Source: Candidatus Defluviibacterium haderslevense
GTDB taxonomy: Bacteria > Bacteroidota > Bacteroidia > Chitinophagales > Saprospiraceae
Assembly (NCBI GenBank): GCA_016712225.1
Contig: JADJRL010000003.1
Location: forward strand, 124,001 to 188,000
Length of the DNA: 64,000 bases
Direction: 5' to 3'
The notes beneath the pieces were generated by a model that did no database searches, was not told the origin of the DNA, and saw nothing but the letters and a program-made list of their open reading frames with translations. Shown one piece after another: positions 1-10,137 of the stretch; within the stretch, counting starts at the first letter, position 1, and each line of letters begins with the position of its first letter. Made by a program: the position numbers and the translations under genes.

Positions 1-108
1 CGGTGTAAAAAAACGCGGCATCAGAATGATCAGGTTAAGATACCCAATAAGCATTCCAAAGTAAATCAATATGGAAGAGCGCAAACTTTGCGAGCGTACT
101 ATACCCAT
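1..108 (-). CDS. Lipopolysaccharide/oligosaccharide flippase, N-terminal part only
   Basis: This is the first 36 codons of a minus-strand gene that runs off the left edge. The peptide begins MGIVRSQSLRSS and continues into a hydrophobic helix ending in a PRFFTP-type motif. That is the usual opening of Bacteroidota Wzx-like polysaccharide flippases of the MATE/MOP superfamily, which move lipid-linked glycans across the inner membrane. The ATG is at 108-106. The next gene upstream on this strand is separated by a terminator at 191-219, so this gene should have its own promoter. Family assignment rests on a short N-terminus and is moderately secure. Confidence 0.55.
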   Translation of the reverse strand, partial: MGIVRSQSLRSSILIYFGMLIGYLNLIILMPRFFTP

Positions 109-190
109 GAAATATTATTAAGAACCACTCAATTAAAACTTAATCATTTTCAAAGTTAATCTCTATTTCTATTCAATTTATTTATAATAA

Positions 191-219
191 AAAAGCTTAC
201 CTGAATGAGGTAAGCTTTT
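191..219. terminator. Bidirectional rho-independent-type terminator
   Basis: A 12-bp perfect stem (191-202 with 208-219) encloses a 5-base loop. An A run on the left and a T run on the right let it work in both directions. It lies 30 bp past the stop of the minus-strand gene 249-2117 and should end that transcript before the flippase gene. Confidence 0.8.
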
Positions 220-248
220 TTATTTTTCAAATACAAAGTATCAAGAAT

Positions 249-2117
249 TTACTTAATCACACTGAACATTTTTGTTTTTGTTCCTTCTTGTGTAGAAACT
301 CTGATAAAATATTCACCTGACGCCAAATTCAAAGTAGAAAGTGATATTGTTTGATTCAAAACACTCTTGTGAGGTTCGAAATTCAATACTTTACCATTCA
401 TATCGAATAATGTAATATTGGCATCAGTAGCTTTTCCAAATTTTACATTAAATTTTACTTCATTATTCTGAACTGGATTAGGTGATATGTTTAACACAGA
501 TTCATCTAACGGATGATCATCAGTTTTGGTTATTACACCAATAGACAATCTTAATACTGGTGCATCACCATCAGGCCAAGACTCTAACCAATATCCTTCA
601 TTATCGATTACAGGAACAGCAAAAGGATGTCCTTCATAATTTTTCTCTAAGCTAGCAGCGTGAAAATGCCAACTATCCGGATCATCACTTGGTTCTTCAG
701 GATGTGAACATGTTAAAAAATATCTGGTATTTGCAGCAAGTTCTATATCAGTTCCCTGATCATTTTTCAAAGGAACTTGAAACAAGGTAAATGAAGACTC
801 ATTGGTTCCGGTAAAGGCTTGATTTGCTATAGCTTCTATTGAAGTACTGGCTAATCCTTTTTCTCTATCAAAATTTAAAAAATTAGGGCTCACTTCATCC
901 TTGATTTTATAAAACCCAATATTGGTAGTATAACCATTAATGCTTGCTTTTCTTCCTACTGCAAAAGCCATTTCTACATTGGTCACTTTAAATCTGTCAT
1001 TGTTCGTCCAACAATTTGGAGTTCTATATTGACTGGCAACTACAAATGCTGTTCTTTCATTAGCTCTTACACCTGTGCGAATGCCTGGTTCACGACTATA
1101 GCTATTTACTGTAATTTCAAATGAATCCGTTCTTACGTTATCATTTGGATTATAATCAGGAGTGTTTCCACCATTGAAAGTCCAACGAATGTAATACTTA
1201 CCAAAATCCAAATTATTTGGGATAAAAGTCTTGTTGGTCTTAATGGTGATATTATCATCAGTAGGATCCATGTTAGCTACTTGCGTTTCATCAGTAAACA
1301 AAACGGTAGTTCTATCTTTATCCAGAATTTCAACTTTGAATAATGCATTTTTTTGAGCTGATTTTCCTAAATTACTAACCGTAGTTGAAAATTTGAACTC
1401 ATCATTACAAATTTGTGATTTAGGTTGCGCATAAGTAAATGGGAAATAGTATGGGGTAATTAACGCTAAATCATTATCCGGTAGCTCAATTAAAGTTACA
1501 TCATCAATTGTCCAAAAATATCCATCTCCTTCAAAAACAAATCGGAATTGCATTTTGGATTTAAGAGCTGCTGCAGAAGTGATGTCTACCACTCTCTTAT
1601 TGTTTCTAAAAGTACCCGTACCATAACGTACTTCTTCATTAACCGGAAATGAAGTCCAGGTTTTTCCTTCATCAGAAGTCACCTCTATAGTACATGTAGA
1701 AGTGTAATTCTGATAATATTGGTAAAAAGCAAGAGATACACTGCTAAATGTAGAGCAATCAATAACCGGACTCACTAAAGCACCTTTGTGTGGTGCTGGT
1801 GCTGATCCATTACCGTCATTGTCTGCAATACCACCATTATCTAAAAAATCAGAATCAAATATCGCTGCACCATCTGCAGAACTCGGAGAAATAATGCTTC
1901 CTGACAAATCTGAATAATAACCCTTACTTGTACCGGATGCCGAATATGTCCAAAGTGCTTTACCTGCTGAAGAACCTAATTCTATTGTTGTCCAAGCTCC
2001 TAGGCCATTTGCAAAAGTAGAATTTGGGTCATTTGGTCCACCCCACAAAACAGCCTGTGCGCTAAGCTGAAAACCAACTAATACACTCATTAATAACAGT
2101 GTTCCTAATCTTTTCAT
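249..2117 (-). CDS. Secreted protein with jelly-roll domain and T9SS type A sorting domain
   Basis: This 622-residue exported protein has a signal peptide of about 22 residues (MKRLGTLLLMSVL, ending SAQA). Residues ~70-210 form a MAM-like or choice-of-anchor jelly-roll region (KGALVSPVID near the front, FWTIDDVTL at its end). A beta-rich middle follows. The last ~80 residues are a Por-secretion tail (SPNPVQN, then FDMNGKV, then ASGEYFIRVST). Such tails direct transport through the type IX system and anchoring at the cell surface. No enzyme motif is visible. The gene is monocistronic: an AT-rich hairpin lies upstream and a strong terminator downstream. The role is probably adhesive or structural, which is inference. 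Confidence 0.8.
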   Translation of the reverse strand: MKRLGTLLLMSVLVGFQLSAQAVLWGGPNDPNSTFANGLGAWTTIELGSSAGKALWTYSASGTSKGYYSDLSGSIISPSSADGAAIFDSDFLDNGGIADNDGNGSAPAPHKGALVSPVIDCSTFSSVSLAFYQYYQNYTSTCTIEVTSDEGKTWTSFPVNEEVRYGTGTFRNNKRVVDITSAAALKSKMQFRFVFEGDGYFWTIDDVTLIELPDNDLALITPYYFPFTYAQPKSQICNDEFKFSTTVSNLGKSAQKNALFKVEILDKDRTTVLFTDETQVANMDPTDDNITIKTNKTFIPNNLDFGKYYIRWTFNGGNTPDYNPNDNVRTDSFEITVNSYSREPGIRTGVRANERTAFVVASQYRTPNCWTNNDRFKVTNVEMAFAVGRKASINGYTTNIGFYKIKDEVSPNFLNFDREKGLASTSIEAIANQAFTGTNESSFTLFQVPLKNDQGTDIELAANTRYFLTCSHPEEPSDDPDSWHFHAASLEKNYEGHPFAVPVIDNEGYWLESWPDGDAPVLRLSIGVITKTDDHPLDESVLNISPNPVQNNEVKFNVKFGKATDANITLFDMNGKVLNFEPHKSVLNQTISLSTLNLASGEYFIRVSTQEGTKTKMFSVIK

Positions 2118-2201
2118 ATTTAAATTTTAACTATTTTTTATAAAGGTTTAAAGGTAACAAATTATTTAAAAACATAATAAGGTAAATATTATTTTAACTT
2201 A

Positions 2202-2251
2202 TAACATAATATACTAATTTATAATATTATATATATTAGTATATTATGTTA
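2202..2251. repeat. Perfect 17-bp AT-rich inverted repeat
   Basis: Bases 2202-2218 pair perfectly with 2235-2251 around a 16-base loop that is itself nearly palindromic. It starts 13 bp past the stop of the PKD-protein gene on the minus strand, so it may act as a terminator or mRNA 3' stabiliser. There is no clear T run after it. A protein-binding palindrome is the alternative. Confidence 0.6.
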
Positions 2252-2263
2252 AAATTATCAACA

Positions 2264-5200
2264 TTATTTAGCAATAATAACTTTAGTAGCAGTTCTTTCG
2301 TTTTGACTAACGATTTTTAATAAATACACCCCGGCATCAATATTTTTAACGTCCACGGCATTCAATCCTTCAGTCAACAAACCCGTACTCATTTGTTTTC
2401 CCGAAAAATCTACCAATTCATAAGATTGAAGACCTGAACCCTTGATATTGATTAGATTATCCGTAGGATTAGGAAAAATGATCGTTGATTCACTATCATT
2501 TATTCTATTCCATAATTGATCTTCCTCTGAAGACAATCCATTATTGGGTATTTTTAATTTCTTCTTATTTGGTCTATCAGGGCAAAGTACCGGAGATACA
2601 ACTTCAATATACTTGATTTTAGTAGTTGAATTTGTTCCGTTATTGTTCTTCACCGTAAGCTTAACGGTATATTTTCCTTGTTTTTTGAAGGTTACAGATG
2701 GATTCGCATCTTTTGAAACATTTGGTGTTCCACCTTCAAATTGCCAATCCCAGTCATTAACATCTATGGAAGAGGTATTCTGAAAATTCACATTAAACGG
2801 TGCACATCCTTTGAAAACATCTGAAGTAAAATTAACTTTAGGAATCAAATAGATTGCAACTCTTCTTTCTAAAGTATCAAAGCCGCAAAAGTTTTCAGTA
2901 ATTAATTTTACAACGAACTCACCTTCAACACCATAGTTGTGACTTGGTGAAGGCAAGGTACTGGTCTTTCCGTCACCGAATTCCCAATAATATTTAGATG
3001 CTTTGATACTTTTATCTGTAAAAAAGCAAACAAATCCAGTGACATTGTTTTGGAAATCTGAGATGGGTCTATCTTCAACTTTTATAAACTCTGAACTGGT
3101 AAGAGAATCGGCTGAAAGTGAATTTTTTGCTACCAATTTAACATCAAATTTACCAACAGTGTTATATACTACTACAGGGTTTTTATCCGTACTTGTGGAA
3201 GGCGTTCCTCCAGGAAAAGTCCAAATAAAATCAGTAGCTGTTATCGTAGACGTATTTTCAAAATTTACTGTAAATGGAACACAACCGGTCTGTGTTTTAG
3301 TTTTAAAACTTGCGATTGGTCTAATTACAATGGTGATTGATTTCTTAATGACAGTATTTCCACAAGCGTTTGTAGCAGTATAGGTCACATCATAAATTCC
3401 ATCTTTATAAGTATGTTTCGGATTGGCTTCAGAACTAAGACTACTTCCATCCCCAAAGTTCCATGTATGGGAAAGAGCATTAGTGGATTGATTTGTGAAA
3501 TCAACATCAAAACCATTAATATTAACTAAGAAATCTGCAATCGGTAAACTATCAATGGTGATGTACATTTCTTTAGTTTCAGTAGCATTATATACTGATC
3601 CATTGACCGTCAATTTAACTTTATACACTCCTGGTTGAGTATAGGTAACTATAGGATTTTTAACAGCTGATCCATTAGGTGTTCCACCTGGAAAACTCCA
3701 AGTCCAATTGAGTACATTACTACTGGAAAGATCCTTGAAATGGATGGTTTTAGAAGCGCAACCCCAAGTGGTGTCAGCAGTAAAATCCGCAGTTGGGACT
3801 TTAGCGCATCTTATTTTCTTAACAATCGACTTGGTGCCGCATGCATTAGTTACCGTCAACGTTACATCATAAAAACCTTCTTTGGTATATTCATGAGTAA
3901 CATATTCACCTTCTTCGATTGGACTACCATCTCCGAAATTCCATCTCCACACCTCGCCACGTAATGACTGATCAAAAAATTCGAAAACGCAATCTCTGAA
4001 TGGATCACCATAAATAAAATTGGGGTCCGGAACATCGTTGGCATGTATGTATTGTAAAACAGTTAATTTGCTAGAACATCTTGGATTTTTAGCTTCAAGG
4101 GTCACATCATAATTCCCAGCTTTAGTGTAAACTACAATAGGGTCGACGTCTGTGGATGTGGCCGGTGTACCGCCGGGAAATTCCCATTTGTACATAGTTC
4201 CACCTGTGGTAAGGTTCTTAAACTGTACGGTTAATGGCACGCAACCAAAAGAATCCGGTTTAGCCATAAATTTAATATCCGGCAAAGGATTTACAGATTT
4301 ACATTCAATTAAACACCCTGCTTGTAAAAATGAATAAGTTGCAATTGCTCTTTCAGCGTTAAGGTCCCAATCTATTGAACCTGTTGGGCCTGCATCCATT
4401 ATATATCCACCAGATGAATGCGCAGCAGAAAAATTATGGCCTAAATTATGGGATTGAGAGTTTCGAGCAATGGCTGCTGCACCATAAAAGCTTGAAGAAA
4501 CGTTAAATGGATTAGCCATGCAAACTGAAGACAAAAAAGCTTCACCTAAACCGGCAAATCTATTCGTCCATGCTGTTGCTACATTAAAAGGTCCTGTAAA
4601 AATGGTAGGTGCTACTGATTGAAAAGTGGATAACATAGAATTAAAATCTGTTGATGCAGAAAATGGATCTGAAGCAATATCCATCGGAACAAACATATCT
4701 GAAAGCAAAAAATAGTAATCAGTTCCAAGATCAACAGTCTCCCAATCTGTCAATACCAAATTCAAATAAGCAATCATTGAAGCCTGAGCCCCAGGTACTC
4801 CACCTTGTTGATTTACAAAACGAAAATCACACGCTAAGGAAATTGATAATTCAAAACAAGTACCATTTCGAGAAGCAATGTCTACATTTTGTGTTGGAAC
4901 ATTTTCTTTTTTGAATTGACTGGATTGTTCTGATGCGCATTTAAAACCTTCTGATATGATAACATCTGAAGTTTTATAAAGCATAAGATTACCATCTAAA
5001 TTGGTTTGGCCCCCAATCACAGTTGGTTCCAGATAAAACACATCTTTTCCTATTTGGTAAACGATTAAGATATATTGATCAGCAATGGTCATTGATGCAA
5101 AACCACCATTAGCGTCTAACACATTACCTCTAAAGGTTCTGATCGATGGATTAATTACTTCGGAAGGACTGTTTGGATGAAGGTTGGTTCTCAACCTAGC

Positions 5201-5464
5201 TGTTGGTTTAATTAAATTATATTCAATAAAATCCATAGTTACCTTGCGATCTGAAAGGGCAAGTTCAAACTTAATTACAGGTTTGTTGATTTGCTGAATT
5301 GCCGCCTGAACGGAAGCAATGTCGACATGGTATTCTTCACATTTTCTGAACTTGAGTCCAAGTTCCGGATTGTTTTCTAATCTTTGAGTGGTAATGGTTA
5401 TGTCCTGCGCATGCAGTCCTAGAACCATTAATACAAAACTTAGGAGTACGTAAAATTTCTTCAT
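2264..5464 (-). CDS. Multi-PKD surface protein with degenerate metzincin-like domain and T9SS tail
   Basis: This 1066-residue secreted protein starts at ATG 5464, where a signal peptide (MKKFYVLLSFVLMVLG, ending LHAQ) begins; the reading frame extends further upstream but lacks export character. Residues ~200-400 resemble a reprolysin/M12B-type metalloprotease. The zinc motif reads HNLGHNFSAAH at residues 339-349 where the family has HExxHxxGxxH: the catalytic Glu is Asn and the Gly is Ser, although all three His remain and an IMD Met-turn-like segment follows. Seven PKD domains come next. Domains 1, 3, 5 and 7 are of one type (W-x-FPGGTP or FEGGTP); 2, 4 and 6 are of another (FGDG, mostly with a CG ending). 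The C-terminus (FPNPTDN, then GVYLLKI) is a type A T9SS sorting domain. The likely role is at the cell surface; proteolysis is doubtful. A TAcaTTTG -7-like element lies at 5496-5503. Confidence 0.8.
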   Translation of the reverse strand: MKKFYVLLSFVLMVLGLHAQDITITTQRLENNPELGLKFRKCEEYHVDIASVQAAIQQINKPVIKFELALSDRKVTMDFIEYNLIKPTARLRTNLHPNSPSEVINPSIRTFRGNVLDANGGFASMTIADQYILIVYQIGKDVFYLEPTVIGGQTNLDGNLMLYKTSDVIISEGFKCASEQSSQFKKENVPTQNVDIASRNGTCFELSISLACDFRFVNQQGGVPGAQASMIAYLNLVLTDWETVDLGTDYYFLLSDMFVPMDIASDPFSASTDFNSMLSTFQSVAPTIFTGPFNVATAWTNRFAGLGEAFLSSVCMANPFNVSSSFYGAAAIARNSQSHNLGHNFSAAHSSGGYIMDAGPTGSIDWDLNAERAIATYSFLQAGCLIECKSVNPLPDIKFMAKPDSFGCVPLTVQFKNLTTGGTMYKWEFPGGTPATSTDVDPIVVYTKAGNYDVTLEAKNPRCSSKLTVLQYIHANDVPDPNFIYGDPFRDCVFEFFDQSLRGEVWRWNFGDGSPIEEGEYVTHEYTKEGFYDVTLTVTNACGTKSIVKKIRCAKVPTADFTADTTWGCASKTIHFKDLSSSNVLNWTWSFPGGTPNGSAVKNPIVTYTQPGVYKVKLTVNGSVYNATETKEMYITIDSLPIADFLVNINGFDVDFTNQSTNALSHTWNFGDGSSLSSEANPKHTYKDGIYDVTYTATNACGNTVIKKSITIVIRPIASFKTKTQTGCVPFTVNFENTSTITATDFIWTFPGGTPSTSTDKNPVVVYNTVGKFDVKLVAKNSLSADSLTSSEFIKVEDRPISDFQNNVTGFVCFFTDKSIKASKYYWEFGDGKTSTLPSPSHNYGVEGEFVVKLITENFCGFDTLERRVAIYLIPKVNFTSDVFKGCAPFNVNFQNTSSIDVNDWDWQFEGGTPNVSKDANPSVTFKKQGKYTVKLTVKNNNGTNSTTKIKYIEVVSPVLCPDRPNKKKLKIPNNGLSSEEDQLWNRINDSESTIIFPNPTDNLINIKGSGLQSYELVDFSGKQMSTGLLTEGLNAVDVKNIDAGVYLLKIVSQNERTATKVIIAK

Positions 5465-5726
5465 ATTTATACAAGTATTTAATTTCAATGAATGACAAAT
5501 GTAAGGATAAAATAGATCATTTATTAACAATTGGTATATAAATCCTAGGCTATTTCAAAAATTTAACATTTTAAATTTCATTAAACCTTATAGATAAATT
5601 TGCTAAAAGCTTGGAACATGAACTAAGCACTCCCCTATCAAATCAATAGTTGATTTTACTTTTATTACAGTCATCTTAAGCTAAATTTTTCATAAACAAG
5701 TTGAAAAATATCAAATTACAAAAATG

Positions 5727-7505
5727 TCACACTCTTCGCTCTCCTATTTGCTGACGCCACATGGCATAGTACAAACCTTTTTCGACAAGTAATTGATCAT
5801 GATTATTGGATTCCACAACTTTGCCTTTTTCTAAAACAAATATTCGATCTGCGTGCATTACAGTGCTCAATCGGTGCGCAATTAGAATTGTTATTTGCTC
5901 TTTCAATGAAGATATTTCTCTAATTGTAGAACTCACTTCTTCTTCAGTTAATGAATCCAACGAAGAAGTAGCCTCATCGAAAATCAATATATTGGGTTTG
6001 CGCAATAATGCTCTAGCTATCGACAATCGTTGTTTTTCACCACCTGATAATTTCAACCCGCCCTCGCCGATCATAGCGTCCAATCCTTTGTCGGCTCGTT
6101 GAATGAGATTGGTGCAACTCGCTTTATTCAAAACATCCATTAAATCAGCATCTGTGGCTTGTGGATTAACAAAAAGTAAATTTTCGCGAATGGTGCCAGA
6201 GAATAATTGAGTATCCTGAGTTACAAATCCAATTTGATTGCGCAATTCTTCAAAGTTGATTAAATGCTCATCCGTTCCGTTAAAAGATATACTTCCTTCC
6301 AAGGGTCGGTACAATCCTACTAACAGTTTCATCAGGGTAGATTTACCGCTTCCTGACGGACCAACAAAAGCTACGGTCTCACCTTGTTTTACATCAAAAC
6401 TAATTCCATCGATGGCTTTATGACTGGAACTTCTATGTTGAAAAGCTACATTTTTAAATTGTAATGTTTTGATCTCACCTAAATGCACGGGTAAAAGCGG
6501 CATAGATTCAGGGGTTTTTTGCATTAAAAGGTGGAAATTATTCAGTGATGCTTCCGCTTCCCGATAAGATAAAATGACATTGCCAATTTCCTGTAATGGC
6601 CCAAATACAAAAAAGGAAAAAATCTGCATCGTGACTAACTGACCCGCATTCATGTGGTCTTTAAAAATCAAATACATCAGAACAAACATAATCACTTGCC
6701 TTAAAGTATTGACTACAGTGCCTTGGATAAAACTTATGCTTCGAAGGCGCTTCACTTTGGTCAATTCCAAACCTAATATTTTGTACGTATTCTTATTCAA
6801 TCGCTCGACTTCCTGAGTCGTCAAGCCTAAACTTTTTACCAACTCAATATTGCGAAGTGATTCTGTCGTACTACCTGCCAGCGCTGTTGTTTGACCAACA
6901 ATAATTTTTTGAATTCGCTTAATTTTTTTGCTTAAAACATTAGTTATAAATGTTAATAATAACATCCCAAAAAAATACGCAATCGGTATGCTCCAATGTA
7001 TGTACAAAGAAGCATAGGTCATGACAAAAATGATACCTACCAATACACCAAAAAGTATATTGATAAAATTATTAATTAATTTCTCTACATCTGTACGAAC
7101 TTTTTGTAAAACGCTTAAAGTCTCACCGCTTCTTTGATCTTCAAATTCAGCGTAGGGCAATTTCATGGCATGTTGTAATCCATCCGTAAATACCCGTGCA
7201 CCAAATTTCTGCACCACCACATTCAAAAAATAATCTTGAAAGTTCTTAGCGATACGACTGATCATCGCAACCGAAACAGAACACAACAACAAAAAAATGA
7301 CACCAGGTGACGACCATGAAAAGGCATAAAAAAAGCTATCTGAAGAGGAACCTCCAGGATTAGTCGCATGTTGGTTGGCGAGATTTATAATTTTTCCAAA
7401 AATAATAGGATCACACAATGAGAAACCTGTATTGATCGCGGCAAGTATTAAGGTAATGAATATTAAACCCTGATAAGGTTTTAAATAATGAAATAATATT
7501 TTCAT
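5727..7505 (-). CDS. ABC exporter, fused permease and ATPase (MsbA/multidrug type)
   Basis: This is a 592-residue half-transporter that would work as a homodimer in the inner membrane. Residues ~15-310 form the six-helix exporter domain. The nucleotide-binding domain holds a Walker A (GPSGSGKST, ~382-390), a Q-loop (TQDTQLFSG), the LSGGEKQR signature (~486), a Walker B with catalytic Glu (ILIFDEATSSLDS) and an H-loop (IAHRLS). All catalytic elements are intact. ATG 7505 is chosen over an upstream in-frame TTG at 7514. The substrate cannot be read from sequence; lipid, drug or peptide export are all possible. It appears monocistronic. The 262-bp gap below it holds no gene. Confidence 0.88.
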   Translation of the reverse strand: MKILFHYLKPYQGLIFITLILAAINTGFSLCDPIIFGKIINLANQHATNPGGSSSDSFFYAFSWSSPGVIFLLLCSVSVAMISRIAKNFQDYFLNVVVQKFGARVFTDGLQHAMKLPYAEFEDQRSGETLSVLQKVRTDVEKLINNFINILFGVLVGIIFVMTYASLYIHWSIPIAYFFGMLLLTFITNVLSKKIKRIQKIIVGQTTALAGSTTESLRNIELVKSLGLTTQEVERLNKNTYKILGLELTKVKRLRSISFIQGTVVNTLRQVIMFVLMYLIFKDHMNAGQLVTMQIFSFFVFGPLQEIGNVILSYREAEASLNNFHLLMQKTPESMPLLPVHLGEIKTLQFKNVAFQHRSSSHKAIDGISFDVKQGETVAFVGPSGSGKSTLMKLLVGLYRPLEGSISFNGTDEHLINFEELRNQIGFVTQDTQLFSGTIRENLLFVNPQATDADLMDVLNKASCTNLIQRADKGLDAMIGEGGLKLSGGEKQRLSIARALLRKPNILIFDEATSSLDSLTEEEVSSTIREISSLKEQITILIAHRLSTVMHADRIFVLEKGKVVESNNHDQLLVEKGLYYAMWRQQIGERRV

Positions 7506-7690
7506 ATTGGGCAAACATCAATCTAAAAAGAATGTTTAGCCTTAGTGAAAAGACTTTAAAGAATTTGACCTGAGCTTGCATAAAATCATTGGATCAAATG
7601 TCTGGATGGACATCCTATTTTAATCTATTGCCAGTTGAAGCAACCCTAATTCGTAAAAATTCGTACATTGGACTATCTTTATACGCCATC

Positions 7691-10027
7691 ATGAAAAACC
7701 ACAATTTCTGGACACAGCTTCCCTTTCTCTTATTATTTTCTTTCTCGTGTATTGGTCAGCCTATGATTTGTGGTAATCCGGCATTGATGACGCCGACCTG
7801 TCAAGAAGCTTGTATTATTTGTGATATCGATGGATTCACAGGGCGCAACTCCAGTTTTCTAAAAGGAGTGGCACCTCCGGGATTTTGTACCGGAACTGTC
7901 CATAATATTCAGTGGATAGCCTTTATAGCAGGTACTGTTGATTTAACTTTGGAGGTTACAGTTTCCAATTGCAATAGTGGTGCTGGGCTTGAAATTGGAA
8001 TTTACAAAAGCAATGATTGTAAAACCTTTCAATTGGTTTCAGAATGTGATGGAGACGTAAGAGAAAATACTACTAGGATATTTAAAAATACGGTCCCGCT
8101 GATTGTAGGTCAACATTATTACTTCGTGATCGATGGGAATATGGCTGACATGTGCGATTATTATGTACACGTTACCAAAGGCTCAACCAAAGTTGCACCA
8201 TTAACAGTAAGTGGTGATATATTTGGTGACTTTAATGTGTGTCAGGGAGGAACCTATACGTTTAAACGTGAAGGTGTATCTGGGGCTATTATTTACACCT
8301 GGACTATAGATGGTAAATATTATGGTTCCGGAGATTCAGTGAGCATTGCAGCAAATAGCAGTGGTGAATTTCAATTGTGCGTGGTAGCCTCCAATGCATG
8401 TAGTGAAGCTCTGCCCACTTGCAAAACCATCCAAGTCCTTCCCACTAAAAAAACCTTATTACAGCCCAATATATGTTCCGGTGATTGTTATTCTGTGGAT
8501 ACTTTTAATTTTTGCAAAACCGGAATTTATAACATCCACTTGCTTGCTGACAATGGATGTGACAGCACTGTTAATCTAGAATTGAAGGTAAATCCTTTGG
8601 ATACAACTACGTTTTCTATCAACCTTTGTCAAGGAGATACCTTGCGATTAGCCAATAAAATATATACCACCAGTGGACTTTATGAGCATCATTTAAATAA
8701 CTTTCTTGGATGCGACAGTCTTTTGAAGATTAACATAAACATGATACAATGCAATCTTCAAAGTACACCCCAAATCATCCCCATCAGATGTTTTGGTGAA
8801 TCCAATGGTAGTATTATTATCTCGGTCAATAACGGAACACCGCCATTTCATTATACCATCGAAAAAATTGATGATTCTAATTATCTGGGATCTGGAAATT
8901 TACTCCAGTTAAATCAATCCGACACGATTAAAAATCTTACCGCCGGACTATACTCTATAAAAATAGAAGATAATTTCGGAAATATTAAATTGATCCAAGC
9001 TGTAGTCAATGAGCCCCCAATATTACAAAGCAAATTGGTATCCAAGGATTACCAAGGTTATCAAATAAAATGTGCCGGAGATCAATCCGGTCAGATTATA
9101 GCACTAACGAACGGAGGTCAAGGAAACTATCATTACCAATGGTCTAATGGGAGTGTGACCAATTCCATTCAAAATCTTTCAACCGGTATTTATGATATAA
9201 CGATTACAGACGATAATGGCTGTGACATAAAAGACCACATTGAGTTGATTGAGCCCAAACCTTTAAAACTTTCCTTAAAAAGCCTACCACCCAATTGTTC
9301 AGGACCAGAAACCGGGAGTATCCAAATCGAATCTTTATCAGGTGGGGTTCAACCCTATGCTATTTTTTTAGATGGTGTGAATAAAGATTCTGTGCGTACA
9401 TACAATTCATTGGGTGAAGGAAAATACCAATTTACACTTCGAGATGAAAATGGATGTGAAGTATACGACTCTATTGAATTAATTGCGGCTATTATCCCAA
9501 GCATTACTATGGATCTGGAACGAGAAATACAACTCGGAGACAGTACCGTATTATTCTTTAAAACCACAACAAATCTGGATCGAATAGTTTGGGTTAAGGC
9601 TGATCACTTATCTTGCGATACTTGTGCTAATCCCACGGCATCTCCCGTTAATAATACAACCTACAAAGTGACCGTTTATTCCAAAGATGGTTGCAGTACT
9701 GAAGCCTACATTACGGTCATCGTTATTAAAGACAAACGGATATTTGCTCCCAATGTTTTTTCACCGAACGGGGATCATATTAATGATGCTTTTACTATTT
9801 TTGGAACCAGTTCCCTTAAATCCATCAAGCGCTTACAAATTTATGATCGTTGGGGTGGTTTGGTTTTTGATAAAAAAGACTTAGTACCTAGTGACCCCTT
9901 TTCAGGATGGGATGGAACCATACAATCTCAATTAGCCCTTCCTGGAGTATATGTTTGGTATGCTGAAGGTTTATTTCTGGATGATGAAGTTGTGAAAGCG
10001 CATGGTGATTTAACTCTAGTCAGATAA
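7691..10027 (+). CDS. SprB-repeat secreted protein with gliding-motility type C-terminal domain (T9SS type B)
   Basis: This is a 778-residue exported protein. The ATG at 7691 is chosen because the signal peptide (MKNHNFWTQLPFLLLFSFS, ending CIGQ) begins there. A Cys-rich N-terminal half is followed by an Ig-like segment (~200-270). Three or more SprB-like repeats (~370-620) carry the pattern CxGxxxGxIxxxxxGGxxxYxYxW and a DDNGC or DENGC ending. The last ~95 residues are the CHU_C/gliding-motility domain (FSPNGDHINDAF, then IYDRWG, then WDGT). That domain is a T9SS export signal in Bacteroidota. The role is probably adhesion or surface motility, inferred from SprB-like repeats. The gene stands alone, divergent from the ABC transporter. 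Confidence 0.82.
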   Translation: MKNHNFWTQLPFLLLFSFSCIGQPMICGNPALMTPTCQEACIICDIDGFTGRNSSFLKGVAPPGFCTGTVHNIQWIAFIAGTVDLTLEVTVSNCNSGAGLEIGIYKSNDCKTFQLVSECDGDVRENTTRIFKNTVPLIVGQHYYFVIDGNMADMCDYYVHVTKGSTKVAPLTVSGDIFGDFNVCQGGTYTFKREGVSGAIIYTWTIDGKYYGSGDSVSIAANSSGEFQLCVVASNACSEALPTCKTIQVLPTKKTLLQPNICSGDCYSVDTFNFCKTGIYNIHLLADNGCDSTVNLELKVNPLDTTTFSINLCQGDTLRLANKIYTTSGLYEHHLNNFLGCDSLLKININMIQCNLQSTPQIIPIRCFGESNGSIIISVNNGTPPFHYTIEKIDDSNYLGSGNLLQLNQSDTIKNLTAGLYSIKIEDNFGNIKLIQAVVNEPPILQSKLVSKDYQGYQIKCAGDQSGQIIALTNGGQGNYHYQWSNGSVTNSIQNLSTGIYDITITDDNGCDIKDHIELIEPKPLKLSLKSLPPNCSGPETGSIQIESLSGGVQPYAIFLDGVNKDSVRTYNSLGEGKYQFTLRDENGCEVYDSIELIAAIIPSITMDLEREIQLGDSTVLFFKTTTNLDRIVWVKADHLSCDTCANPTASPVNNTTYKVTVYSKDGCSTEAYITVIVIKDKRIFAPNVFSPNGDHINDAFTIFGTSSLKSIKRLQIYDRWGGLVFDKKDLVPSDPFSGWDGTIQSQLALPGVYVWYAEGLFLDDEVVKAHGDLTLVR

Positions 10028-10137
10028 AGGATTGATCGACACCAATAGAAGGAGACAAAATTTTAATCAAATATAAATCACAATTTAGAACTAAACCTTT
10101 AAGTTGGTGTTGTGTATTTTAACTAAAAACACATAAT

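Noticed and set aside
1..159. Plus-strand open frame of 52 codons at the left edge
   Set aside because: The minus strand over the same bases gives a clear flippase N-terminus with ATG; the plus frame has no family character.
7581..7690. TTG start at 7589 for the SprB-repeat protein
   Set aside because: The signal peptide begins at ATG 7691, and the upstream leader lacks export features.
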